Shown here piece after piece: positions 25,634 to 33,184 of a stretch of 55,988 nucleotides of DNA; within the stretch, counting starts at the first letter, position 1; each line of letters begins with the position of its first letter. The DNA comes from a virus. Below the pieces are notes generated by a model, which was not told the DNA's origin, did no database searches, and saw only the letters and a program-made list of their open reading frames with translations. The DNA lies in the IMG/VR virus record IMGVR_UViG_3300042323_000878, positions 1 to 55,988 of that record; one strand, written 5' to 3'. Made by a program: the position numbers and the translations under genes.

Positions 25634-26161
25634 ATGAGCACAAAGTTAGTTACCCCGGAGTTTCGTGGATCATTTGTCCACCTGTTAGAGCCGCACGCAA
25701 TCAAAGGTGTGGAGAATGCCAAACCGCGTTACCAAATCACAATTCCTTTGCCAAAAAAAGATGCTTTTTGGACCAAGCTCAATCAAATGGTTGATGAGAC
25801 GGCCAAAGCCAAATGGGGAAAAATTCCCCCGAAAATGAAGTCGCCTGTCAAAGATGGTGACGAGGAAGAACGACCTGAATTGGCCGGTTGTTATAGCATT
25901 CAGGCTACCAGCAACAACAAACCTGGAATTGTTGACGCTCAACTGCAGCCTATCATGGACGCAAATGAGATCTATTCAGGTGCCTACTATCGGGCCTCAG
26001 TTCGTGCCTATGCTTGGGACCATCCTACCGGTGGAAAAGGAGTTTCGATTGCTTTGGACAACATTATGAAAACCAAGGACGGTGAAGCATTCAGCGGTCG
26101 CACAGACGCGTCTGAAGACTTTGCTGACTTTGCACAAGCTGACAACGACATGCTTGGCTAA
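25634..26161 (+). CDS. DUF2815 ssDNA-binding-type protein
   Basis: 175 aa. It has the DUF2815 features: FVHLLEP, PRYQITIPLPKKD, the central CYSIQATSNNKPGIVDAQLQPI, SGAYYRASVRAYAWD and KGVSIALDNIMKTKDGE, then an acidic tail (DASEDFADFAQADNDMLG) like the C-terminal tip of single-strand-binding proteins. It likely coats ssDNA for replication and recombination with the DUF2800 exonuclease and SNF2 helicase. The acidic tip would bind partner proteins. Confidence 0.8.
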   Translation: MSTKLVTPEFRGSFVHLLEPHAIKGVENAKPRYQITIPLPKKDAFWTKLNQMVDETAKAKWGKIPPKMKSPVKDGDEEERPELAGCYSIQATSNNKPGIVDAQLQPIMDANEIYSGAYYRASVRAYAWDHPTGGKGVSIALDNIMKTKDGEAFSGRTDASEDFADFAQADNDMLG

Positions 26162-26218
26162 CCTGCCATTTACCAACACGGGTTGGCGTGTCAATCAGGT
26201 GCAAAGCCTGTCCTAATT

Positions 26219-26228
26219 AGTTGTACAA
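26219..26228 (+). promoter_or_regulatory. TTGTACAA operator-like site before modification cluster
   Basis: The eight-base palindrome TTGTACAA (26221-26228) lies 32 bases before the ATG of the MazG-DUF5664 gene, in a 98-base gap that also holds a small stem CAGG-TGCAAAG-CCTG. TACAAT could be a -10 box but no good -35 is visible, so a regulated or weak promoter is possible. Confidence 0.4.
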
Positions 26229-26259
26229 TCAACTACCAATCAATACGAAGGAGTTGTTT

Positions 26260-27123
26260 ATGGAAAGCAGGATCATGGGCCTTGTCAAAGCCATGCACGA
26301 AAAGTTTGGTTTAGCTAATGCTGTAGGCCCGATTAGTTTACAAAAAGAAGAAAAAGAATTCCGCATTGCCGCGATGCAAGAAGAACTTAACGAGTACGCT
26401 GAAGCGGAAACATCAGTCGACCAATATGACGCTCTTTTGGATCTTATCGTCTTCGCTGTAGGCACACTCGAGCGTCATGGCTTTCCATTGCTTGAAGGTT
26501 TTGAAGAAGTTATAAAGTGTAACATGGCCAAGGAGTTAGGCCAGAATGGTAAAAAGCGTGGTGGCTTTAAGCGTGATTTAGTCAAGCCTGCAGGTTGGAC
26601 CGGCCCTGAAGAAAAGCTTATGGACATACTCGTCAAAGCCAGTGTTGCAGCCGCCCCAAAGCCGCGTATGAGTCCTTTTTGCGTTGCACAATCGCCAAAA
26701 GAAATAGCCCCTTCCGTTGCACAATCGCCAAAAGAAATAGCCCCTTCCGTTGCACAATCGCCAAAAGAAATAGCCCCTTCTTCTGATGGAACAATTCAAC
26801 CGGGCTTTGCTCCGAAGTTTGATGCTACAAAGGTGCGTGTCGACCTACTCCCTGTCGGCCCCATGTTGCAGATTGCCGAAGTATTTACATTTGGCGCAAA
26901 AAAGTATTTTGCCGATTCGTATCGGCAAGGAGAAACCGTTGCGTGGTCGCGTACTTATGGGTCGATTATGCGCCACATGATGTCTTTTTGGAATGGCGAG
27001 GACAAGGACCCTGAGAGTCATTTATCTCATTTGGCGCATGCAGGTACTCAATTGTGTATTTTGATGGAGCACTCAACCTACAACAAAGACAAAGATGACC
27101 GTTTTGTAAGGGGCCAATCGTGA
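26260..27123 (+). CDS. Fused MazG-like and DUF5664 nucleotide pyrophosphohydrolase
   Basis: 287 aa. N-terminal domain (about 1-110): EKEFRIAAMQEELNEYAEA...DALLDLIVFAVGTLE, the EExxE...D pattern of MazG/PRA-PH-type all-alpha NTP pyrophosphatases. A linker of three 11-residue repeats VAQSPKEIAPS follows (33-base DNA repeats, 26683-26781). C-terminal domain: KVRVDLLPVGPMLQIAEVFTFGAKKY...YGSIMRHMMSFWNGED...SHLSHLAHAGTQL, the DUF5664 family annotated as dATP/dGTP diphosphohydrolase. It would remove unwanted dNTPs. ATG 26260 was chosen for the GAAGGAG site. Confidence 0.75.
   Translation: MESRIMGLVKAMHEKFGLANAVGPISLQKEEKEFRIAAMQEELNEYAEAETSVDQYDALLDLIVFAVGTLERHGFPLLEGFEEVIKCNMAKELGQNGKKRGGFKRDLVKPAGWTGPEEKLMDILVKASVAAAPKPRMSPFCVAQSPKEIAPSVAQSPKEIAPSVAQSPKEIAPSSDGTIQPGFAPKFDATKVRVDLLPVGPMLQIAEVFTFGAKKYFADSYRQGETVAWSRTYGSIMRHMMSFWNGEDKDPESHLSHLAHAGTQLCILMEHSTYNKDKDDRFVRGQS
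26683..26781 (+). repeat. Three tandem 33-base repeats in the linker
   Basis: Three copies of a 33-base unit (26683, 26716, 26749) differ by only one base at the end of the third copy. They encode VAQSPKEIAPS three times and link the two enzyme domains. Near identity at DNA level points to recent slippage duplication. Confidence 0.9.
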
Positions 27124-27767
27124 ACGTAACAAGCATCAGGCAGATATTTGTTAATAAGCTTGCCAATGAAGACTTTGCCGATGATGGCAATCTGGAGATT
27201 GTCAACGCCTCGTTTATCGCCGATGCGTCTTTGATCTTTGGCACTGTAAACGATGAATGGAACGGCAGAGAGCTCGAGTGGTACCTGAGCCAGTCTCTCA
27301 ACGTGAATAGCATTAGGCCTCCGGTGCCTGTTGTTTGGAAAAATGTTGCTACAAAAGACGGGCGCATAAACAGCAACTATGGTTGGTGTATTTTTAGCCG
27401 AGAAAATGGGTATCAGTTCCATAAAGCAATTGACGCGTTGGTTGCTAATAAAGCAAGTCGCCAAGCAGTCATGGTTTACATCCGGCCGTCGATGCATGAA
27501 GACTCTAAAGCCGACGGGATGCGTGACTTCATGTGCACCTACTCAACCCAGTTACTTATTCGTGGTGACCAATTGCACATGATTGTTAACATGCGGTCAA
27601 ATGACGCAATCTACGGATTTAAAGGAGACAGGTTTTGGCAAAGTACAGTCCTTGACTATAGTTTGATCAGATTGAAACAAACGTACCCAGAACTTGTCAG
27701 AGGCAACCTTTACTGGAATGCTGGCAGCTTGCACATCTACCCTCGTCACTTTGGTTTAGTTGAATGA
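27120..27767 (+). CDS. Thymidylate-synthase-family pyrimidine hydroxymethylase/methylase
   Basis: 215 aa, shorter than ThyA (264). NYGWCIF (86-92), the catalytic Cys in DFMCTYSTQLLIRGDQLHM (Cys139) and MRSNDAIYGFKGDRFWQ (158-174) fit the ThyA fold. By eye, the Asn that selects dUMP in ThyA (in PFN) is Asp here (GD, residue 170), as in dCMP hydroxymethylases. So the product could be hydroxymethyl-dCMP, hydroxymethyl-dUMP or dTMP. GTG start overlaps the previous stop by 4 bases. It feeds the modification pathway. Confidence 0.75.
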   Translation: MNVTSIRQIFVNKLANEDFADDGNLEIVNASFIADASLIFGTVNDEWNGRELEWYLSQSLNVNSIRPPVPVVWKNVATKDGRINSNYGWCIFSRENGYQFHKAIDALVANKASRQAVMVYIRPSMHEDSKADGMRDFMCTYSTQLLIRGDQLHMIVNMRSNDAIYGFKGDRFWQSTVLDYSLIRLKQTYPELVRGNLYWNAGSLHIYPRHFGLVE

Positions 27768-28723
27768 TTTACAACCCATTCACCAATATACCTAAGCAGC
27801 CTAGGTCCCATGTGCGTGGCTGGGCGCTGCATTGGGCCGAATGCCTAGGCACTACAGTTGCCGGACTTGACAGCCGGCTCGATGACCACTCTACTATCTA
27901 CATTGAACATGGAGTCAACTTTGGTGGAGTGCTTAACTTGTTTGGCGGAGTAACGGGGCAATTGGTTGATCGGTTAGATGAGTTGGTTAACTATAAAGGT
28001 AACTTAGTCAGCCTAGACTGGCCAATGCCAAACTATGCACATCAACTAAGTCTACGAATAGGCCAAGCAACATGTTCACCTAGACTGACACAAACTCTTT
28101 TGGATGCATTAGAAGAAAGATTAACGCGGTCAATCACACTGACCCAACGCGATTTGTCAGTTGACCACGTAACTATTGGTGACAGTCACTCAACTGCTTT
28201 TGCACCTGTACAATCTAGCGTCTTACGTACAAACGGGCTTACTTTACACGGGGCACTTCAAAAAGGCCACTTTATTGGGCAAATGGGCCGCTTGGTTCAT
28301 CAACCAAAGCGCGTAACTTTGGCCTGTGGATCAATAGACATCCGACACCATATAGGCCGTCAGGCAGACCCTAAGCAGGCACTTTTAGGGTTATGTGGCA
28401 ACTATTCAGACCTAGCTGACTTTTTGGCAGATGAGTATGGCGTTGAGGTTGAAATAGCGACCCCGGTGCCAGTGGAATGGGAAGGTAGAAAGATACCACA
28501 AACAGGGTTTTATAAGAAGGAGCCATTTAGCGGCACACAAGCCCAAAGGCGCGAATGGACTCAAATGTTCATTGACAAAATGTGTGAGCACGGGCTAATT
28601 AGCCCGCCTCAAGGCTGGTATTCAATGGATGGCAAAGAGTACGCAGACACCTACATGGAGCCTAACTCTTCGGTGCACATTGCACCGCCTTTTTATCGTA
28701 GAAATGATTGGGGACAACTATGA
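27764..28723 (+). CDS. SGNH-hydrolase-like protein of the modification cluster
   Basis: 319 aa. TIGDSHS (137-143) is like SGNH block I (GDS), ACGSIDIRHH (187-196) stands where block III (G.ND) is expected, and SSVHIAPP near residue 305 could supply the catalytic His of block V. The first 100 residues have no clear relatives in my memory. The gene is locked by ATGA overlaps between the TS-family and PLP genes, so it probably acts on the same modified nucleotide. Substrate unknown; a deacylase or transferase are options. Confidence 0.5.
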   Translation: MIYNPFTNIPKQPRSHVRGWALHWAECLGTTVAGLDSRLDDHSTIYIEHGVNFGGVLNLFGGVTGQLVDRLDELVNYKGNLVSLDWPMPNYAHQLSLRIGQATCSPRLTQTLLDALEERLTRSITLTQRDLSVDHVTIGDSHSTAFAPVQSSVLRTNGLTLHGALQKGHFIGQMGRLVHQPKRVTLACGSIDIRHHIGRQADPKQALLGLCGNYSDLADFLADEYGVEVEIATPVPVEWEGRKIPQTGFYKKEPFSGTQAQRREWTQMFIDKMCEHGLISPPQGWYSMDGKEYADTYMEPNSSVHIAPPFYRRNDWGQL

Positions 28724-29634
28724 GTCTATTTACCATCACGACTGACAAGTCAAATAAAGACATTCCTGATGGCATGGACATCGTACAGGCTAAGCAACAC
28801 TATGTCGCTATGCGCAAAGGTTTTGTCTCTAAGCTAAGTCCTGCGGTAGTTAAAAGATATGAGGGCAAGTGGGTATTTCGTGGCGATGTAAGTGCGAGTA
28901 GTTTGAAAGGTTATGGGGCTGAGCAGTTAATAGCTGAATGCAAAGAAGAAGTGCTTGTTTATTGCGCGCCTAGGGTAGGGATGGCTATGGACGCAATTGC
29001 TACATTGGCCAAGCTTTACGGTAAGCGTTGTGTTTTCTTTTGCCCAGCTTCTAGCGAAGCATCAATGCACCAAAAAGCGTTGCTTGCCTATGGTGCCGAC
29101 TTACGCTTCATCAAGATTGCAGCCATGCCAACACTTAATAGTTATGCAAAAAAGTGGGCCGATAAACATGGTGCAAAGTATCTTCCATTTGGCCTGGCCA
29201 AAACACCCTCAGTCACAGCAGGCATCATCAACTTGGCCGATCAAATGAAAATTGTGCCGAGTGAGATATGGATGTCAGTCTCTACCGGGACCGCAATCCG
29301 GGCCCTACAGATTGCCTGGCCAGGAGCAGCGTGTAAAGGGGTTGTTGTGGCTCGCAACATGCATGATGGTGAAATAGGTCAAGCCATGTTGTGGTCATCA
29401 TCACAGCCATTCTTAAAAGACGTTCCCGTGGCTCATAGGCCTCCCTTTCCATCGACATCAAATTACGATGCAAAATGCTGGCAAGATTTTGATGCATTTG
29501 CTGCCCCGGATGCAATCTTCATCAATGTAGGAACAGACGATAAGGTGTTGGAGATGTATAAGCAGGTAGCCAACGTGCCGCTAAAAAGCCAGCGCGAATG
29601 GCATGACCTACGTGATTTGGAGCGTGGGCTATGA
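28720..29634 (+). CDS. PLP-dependent enzyme, fold type II
   Basis: 304 aa. SSLKGYGAEQLI (61-72) resembles the PLP-lysine motif of tryptophan-synthase-beta-like enzymes (S-F-K-x-R-G-A), with Lys63 as the probable cofactor lysine. RVGMAMDAIATLAKLYGKRCVFF and LLAYGADLRFIK match the following conserved region, and SVSTGTAIRAL the glycine loop that holds the phosphate. Such enzymes act on amino acids or amino-acyl adducts. In hypermodifying phages PLP enzymes change an amino acid already attached to DNA. ATG 28720 was preferred over TTG 28708 because of the ATGA overlap. Confidence 0.65.
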   Translation: MSLFTITTDKSNKDIPDGMDIVQAKQHYVAMRKGFVSKLSPAVVKRYEGKWVFRGDVSASSLKGYGAEQLIAECKEEVLVYCAPRVGMAMDAIATLAKLYGKRCVFFCPASSEASMHQKALLAYGADLRFIKIAAMPTLNSYAKKWADKHGAKYLPFGLAKTPSVTAGIINLADQMKIVPSEIWMSVSTGTAIRALQIAWPGAACKGVVVARNMHDGEIGQAMLWSSSQPFLKDVPVAHRPPFPSTSNYDAKCWQDFDAFAAPDAIFINVGTDDKVLEMYKQVANVPLKSQREWHDLRDLERGL

Positions 29635-30767
29635 GAATAGAAACCACGGCCTATTATGATGAAATGGTTCGTTATGCAGCCATGGCAAAAACTCAACAAG
29701 CAGAGTGTAACTTAGGCACAATCCCGCACATGGAAGGATCAGTCAAGGATGATCTAATGCGCCATGTTGAGCTTTATGACGTGGTCAATCGCAAATACGC
29801 CGGCTTTACACAAATTGTACTTGACCTTTGGTACAACACATCGCCTGACCATCCTTACGCCCATAAGCTGCACTCTGTCAGAAAACCGATATGTAATTCG
29901 TTTCAAGGAGTTGAGAATGAGTGGTGTTTAGCTGAATGGCTTTATGTCTTTATCGTACATCGAGTCACAGGCAGCGGCATCAACTACGCCAAAAAACCGA
30001 GTGGCTATAACAACACTATTTTGCCTAAGTTTGCATCTTGTGGCAGCATCGATCAAATGGTTCAAGTCATTAAGGGTCGTGGTCCAGAATCGATTTACAC
30101 TTCTGTTGGTTATCAATTTCCGGCATTCCCTAAGAAGGTAGACGGGTACAGACTCGGCGGTGATTACTTCCTTTGTGCCTATGCACCTCAACTTGCCCGT
30201 GAAATGTCAGAATGGTTAAACTGTGGCACAAAGCATGACTTGCGCGACGTTGGCGAGTGGATGTTTGAATGGAATAAAAAGCAAGGGCTTAGGGCTTACA
30301 AATTCCAGTACGCGGCAGTCGTTAGTGATATAGCCGACTTTTTTCCCCGATATGTCAACCCGCATAGCCTGTTTTTCTATGGCACTAACGCAGTCGAGTG
30401 TTTGAAGTACGCAGCTAAGCCCTTAAGTAAAGGTAGTGAGCAAGAATTTCTAGACGAGGTATCTATGCGTTTTAGTAACGACATCGGGTCTACAGCCTAC
30501 GACGGGGAAGATATTTTTTGCGATGGAATTCGCTGGATAGAAAACTATGTACGCCCTGGCCATGACTATCAACATGTCGACAGAGATAGAGTTTGGAATA
30601 GTAGCAATATCGTAGACCACCCTTATGGCCGCCAGAAGGCAATGCTGCATCATGGCTTGATCGACTCGTTTAACAAGTTGACTGTCCACCCATCAGATGA
30701 CTACGTACTTAAGCAGGCAGGGATGAGCAAAGACCAATATACACTTAAAGTGCATGGCTTGGACTGA
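29631..30767 (+). CDS. Putative amino acid:DNA transferase (aGPT-pyrophosphorylase-like)
   Basis: 378 aa, helical. Segments recall the alpha-glutamyl/putrescinyl-thymine pyrophosphorylase families: the helical core EWLYVFIVHRVTGSGINY (102-119), NTILPKF (128-134), FQYAAVVSDIADFFPRYV followed by SLFFYGTNAVECL, and DIFCDGIRWIENYVRPG. Such enzymes displace pyrophosphate from an activated 5-hydroxymethyl pyrimidine in DNA with an amino acid or polyamine. The match is by eye and needs a profile search. It follows the PLP gene with an ATGA overlap. Confidence 0.5.
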   Translation: MRIETTAYYDEMVRYAAMAKTQQAECNLGTIPHMEGSVKDDLMRHVELYDVVNRKYAGFTQIVLDLWYNTSPDHPYAHKLHSVRKPICNSFQGVENEWCLAEWLYVFIVHRVTGSGINYAKKPSGYNNTILPKFASCGSIDQMVQVIKGRGPESIYTSVGYQFPAFPKKVDGYRLGGDYFLCAYAPQLAREMSEWLNCGTKHDLRDVGEWMFEWNKKQGLRAYKFQYAAVVSDIADFFPRYVNPHSLFFYGTNAVECLKYAAKPLSKGSEQEFLDEVSMRFSNDIGSTAYDGEDIFCDGIRWIENYVRPGHDYQHVDRDRVWNSSNIVDHPYGRQKAMLHHGLIDSFNKLTVHPSDDYVLKQAGMSKDQYTLKVHGLD

Positions 30768-30960
30768 CAAAAGAGGACGCTTAGTTTGCGGTTGTGGTGG
30801 TTATCACTTTCCACACAGAAAAAGAAGTCTTCGATGCTGGTATCATCCAAATGCTGAATACTTAGCAATGAGACGTCAAGGTATGGACCACATGGAAGCG
30901 ATGATTGAGTTGATATGGCATAGTGACAAAAAGCCATCAAACGATCCTTGCCCCTTCTAA
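30754..30960 (+). CDS. Small Cys/His-rich protein
   Basis: 68 aa. CGCGGYHFPHRKRSLRCWYH gives three Cys and four His/aromatic residues in 20 positions, a probable metal-binding finger. The tail is SNDPCPF. The start overlaps the transferase gene by 14 bases. It could be a small DNA- or zinc-binding accessory to the modification enzymes; no family recognised. Confidence 0.6.
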   Translation: MAWTDKRGRLVCGCGGYHFPHRKRSLRCWYHPNAEYLAMRRQGMDHMEAMIELIWHSDKKPSNDPCPF

Positions 30961-30964
30961 ATAC

Positions 30965-30972
30965 ATTGTACA
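30965..30972 (+). promoter_or_regulatory. TTGTACAA operator-like site before dCMP deaminase
   Basis: The palindrome TTGTACAA lies about 10 bases before the ATG at 30982. If TACAAT is a -10 box, the message would begin at or next to the ATG and be leaderless. It is another copy of the TGTACA element found at modules P1-P3. Confidence 0.4.
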
Positions 30973-30981
30973 ATTAAATTT

Positions 30982-31410
30982 ATGACTAGACCGACCCTCG
31001 ACCAGACCTATATGGAAGTTGCACGAGCATTTGCCAAACGTGCAACTTGTAGCAGAAGGCAGGTAGGTGCCGTCATTACCGGAAAAGGCTACATACTGAG
31101 CTCCGGCTATAACGGATCTTATCCTGGTTCTGTTCATTGTATAGACTCACCATGCGCAGGCTCAGGTCTGCCTAGTGGTACAGGTCTTGATAGCTGTATG
31201 AGCGCCCACGCAGAACAAAATGCTATTGCCAGGTTAAAAGACTTTGATGGTGCAGATACGTTGTACGCTACGACTTCTCCCTGCATTTCGTGTACAAAAT
31301 TGATTCTTTGTACGAATATTCGTCGCATCGTTGCTGATCAAAATTACCCGCAAAGCGGAAAGGAATTGTGGCTAAGTGCCGGCCGAGTGTGGGTCAACTA
31401 TGCGGACTAA
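30982..31410 (+). CDS. dCMP deaminase
   Basis: 142 aa. Zinc and catalytic motif HAEQNAI (76-82) and SPCISCTKLI (99-108, PCxxC) are intact; RRQVGAVI and SSGYNGSYPGSVHC are the typical substrate loops. It converts dCMP to dUMP, supplying the TS-family enzyme, or could deaminate a modified dCMP. Length fits phage deaminases. It sits between the modification cluster and the polymerase. Confidence 0.9.
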   Translation: MTRPTLDQTYMEVARAFAKRATCSRRQVGAVITGKGYILSSGYNGSYPGSVHCIDSPCAGSGLPSGTGLDSCMSAHAEQNAIARLKDFDGADTLYATTSPCISCTKLILCTNIRRIVADQNYPQSGKELWLSAGRVWVNYAD

Positions 31411-33184
31411 AGCAGTATTTGACATTGAGTGCTATACTAACTATTTCCTTATAGCAGTTAAGTCACTAGCAAACAATAAGCATGTTTTGTTTGAACGCTC
31501 AGATTGGACAGACTTTGACGTTGAACAGCTTAAGGGCCTTCTTAGCAAGTACACCATCATCACGTTTAACGGTAATCGGTACGACATTCAGCTCCTTAAG
31601 TACGCTATTAGTGGTGCCACCGCGACACAACTAAAAGTACTTTCTGACGACATAATTGTAAACGATCTTCGTTCATGGGTTGCTGAGTCCAAGTACAACT
31701 TGCCTAGGTGTCAGTACCTAGACCACATCGATTTGATTGAAGTTGCACCTGGTAAAGCTTCATTGAAGATTTATGGAGGTAGACTGCATAGCAGAAGAAT
31801 GCAAGATTTGCCTATAGAACCAAATGCAATTATAACTGACGACCAAAGGGCTTTACTCAGCGCGTACTGTCTAAACGACCTTGACACAACAATCGACCTT
31901 TACAATCGACTTAAGGGTCAAATAGAACTACGCGAGCAAATGGGTAAAGAGTATGGTATCGACCTACGCTCAAAGTCTGATGCACAGATAGCCGAGGCCG
32001 TGATAAAAAAACAGATTGAGGCGATCAAAGGGGACCGAGTCTATCGGCCTGACTTGCCTAAAAACTACTCGTTTAAGTATGTTGCACCCTCGTTCATACA
32101 GTTTAGCGATCCACAACTTAAACATGCACTAAACGTATTTGAAACACACCCTTTTACACTTGACGAAAAAGGCGACGTCGCTGAGCCTGAAGAGGTCGGC
32201 AAGCTTAAGATCAAACTTGGTCGCAGCGAGTACCAACTAGGCATTGGGGGCATTCATTCTTGCGAGAAGAAAGTCCACTATGTAGCTGACCAAGACCACT
32301 TACTCATAGATCGTGATGTCACGAGCTACTATCCAAACATCATTTTGAGTCAAAGGCTTTTTCCTAAGCACATTGGGCCTGAATTCCTGACCGTATATAA
32401 AGGGCTTGTCGATCGGCGCGTTAAGGCTAAGCGCGATGGTGACAAAGTGACTAATGAGGCACTTAAGGTGACGATAAATGGATCCTTTGGCAAGTTTGGA
32501 AGCCGGTGGTCGGCCCTTTACGGTCCAAACCTGTTGATTCAAACAACCGTGACAGGCCAGCTCAGTTTGCTTATGTTGATAGAGGCTCTTGAAGAGGCAG
32601 GCATACAGGTTGTGAGTGCCAATACTGACGGCATCGTGATCTATTGCCACAAGCGCAACCAAGCGGTCCTAAATCAAACAATTGTTGCTTGGGAAGAGGC
32701 AACCGGCTTTACCACAGAAGAGACCAGCTATACTGCACTCTACTCCCGTGACATTAACAACTACCTGGCGCTCAAGCCAGGGGGAAGCTATAAGGCCAAA
32801 GGGACATACGCTGATGCGGACTTGTCTAAAACCCCTACTGCTCAGATATGCACCCAAGCGGTTGTGGATTATCTACAGCTAGGTATACCGATTCAAACGA
32901 CCATTCACTCTTGCCAGGACATTCGTCAGTTTGTGTCTGTCAGGTCTGTCACCGGCGGGGCTGTCAAAGGGGATAAATACTTAGGCAAAGCGGTACGTTG
33001 GTACTATGCAAAAGGAGAGAAAGGTGCCATTAACTACAAGAAAAATGGCAACAAGGTTGCTATGACCGATGGAGCAAAGCCACTAATGCTGCTGACTGAC
33101 ACTTTGCCAGAAGACCTCGACTATGAATGGTATGTGGCAAAAACCATGTCTATACTTAAAGATTTGGGGGTTGTTACAAAATAG
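31400..33184 (+). CDS. Family B DNA polymerase with 3'-5' exonuclease
   Basis: 594 aa, compact. Exonuclease: DIE (8-10), FNGNRYD (56-62), YCLNDLD (156-162). Polymerase: motif A DVTSYYPNII (306-315, like DxxSLYPSII), motif B KVTINGSFGKFG (356-367), motif C ANTDGIVI (407-414). Motif C has Thr-Asp-Gly where family B usually has Asp-Thr-Asp-Ser. It copies the phage genome, perhaps with modified nucleotides. ATG 31400 overlaps the deaminase by 11 bases; GTG 31376 would add 8 residues. The stop lies at the beginning of module P3. Confidence 0.85.
   Translation: MRTKAVFDIECYTNYFLIAVKSLANNKHVLFERSDWTDFDVEQLKGLLSKYTIITFNGNRYDIQLLKYAISGATATQLKVLSDDIIVNDLRSWVAESKYNLPRCQYLDHIDLIEVAPGKASLKIYGGRLHSRRMQDLPIEPNAIITDDQRALLSAYCLNDLDTTIDLYNRLKGQIELREQMGKEYGIDLRSKSDAQIAEAVIKKQIEAIKGDRVYRPDLPKNYSFKYVAPSFIQFSDPQLKHALNVFETHPFTLDEKGDVAEPEEVGKLKIKLGRSEYQLGIGGIHSCEKKVHYVADQDHLLIDRDVTSYYPNIILSQRLFPKHIGPEFLTVYKGLVDRRVKAKRDGDKVTNEALKVTINGSFGKFGSRWSALYGPNLLIQTTVTGQLSLLMLIEALEEAGIQVVSANTDGIVIYCHKRNQAVLNQTIVAWEEATGFTTEETSYTALYSRDINNYLALKPGGSYKAKGTYADADLSKTPTAQICTQAVVDYLQLGIPIQTTIHSCQDIRQFVSVRSVTGGAVKGDKYLGKAVRWYYAKGEKGAINYKKNGNKVAMTDGAKPLMLLTDTLPEDLDYEWYVAKTMSILKDLGVVTK

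Noticed and set aside
26260-27123. 2-aminoadenine (Z) genome, because of the MazG-like and DUF5664 (dATP/dGTP diphosphohydrolase-type) domains
   Set aside because: No PurZ (adenylosuccinate-synthetase-like) gene and no Z-type family A polymerase are visible; the surrounding genes point to pyrimidines.
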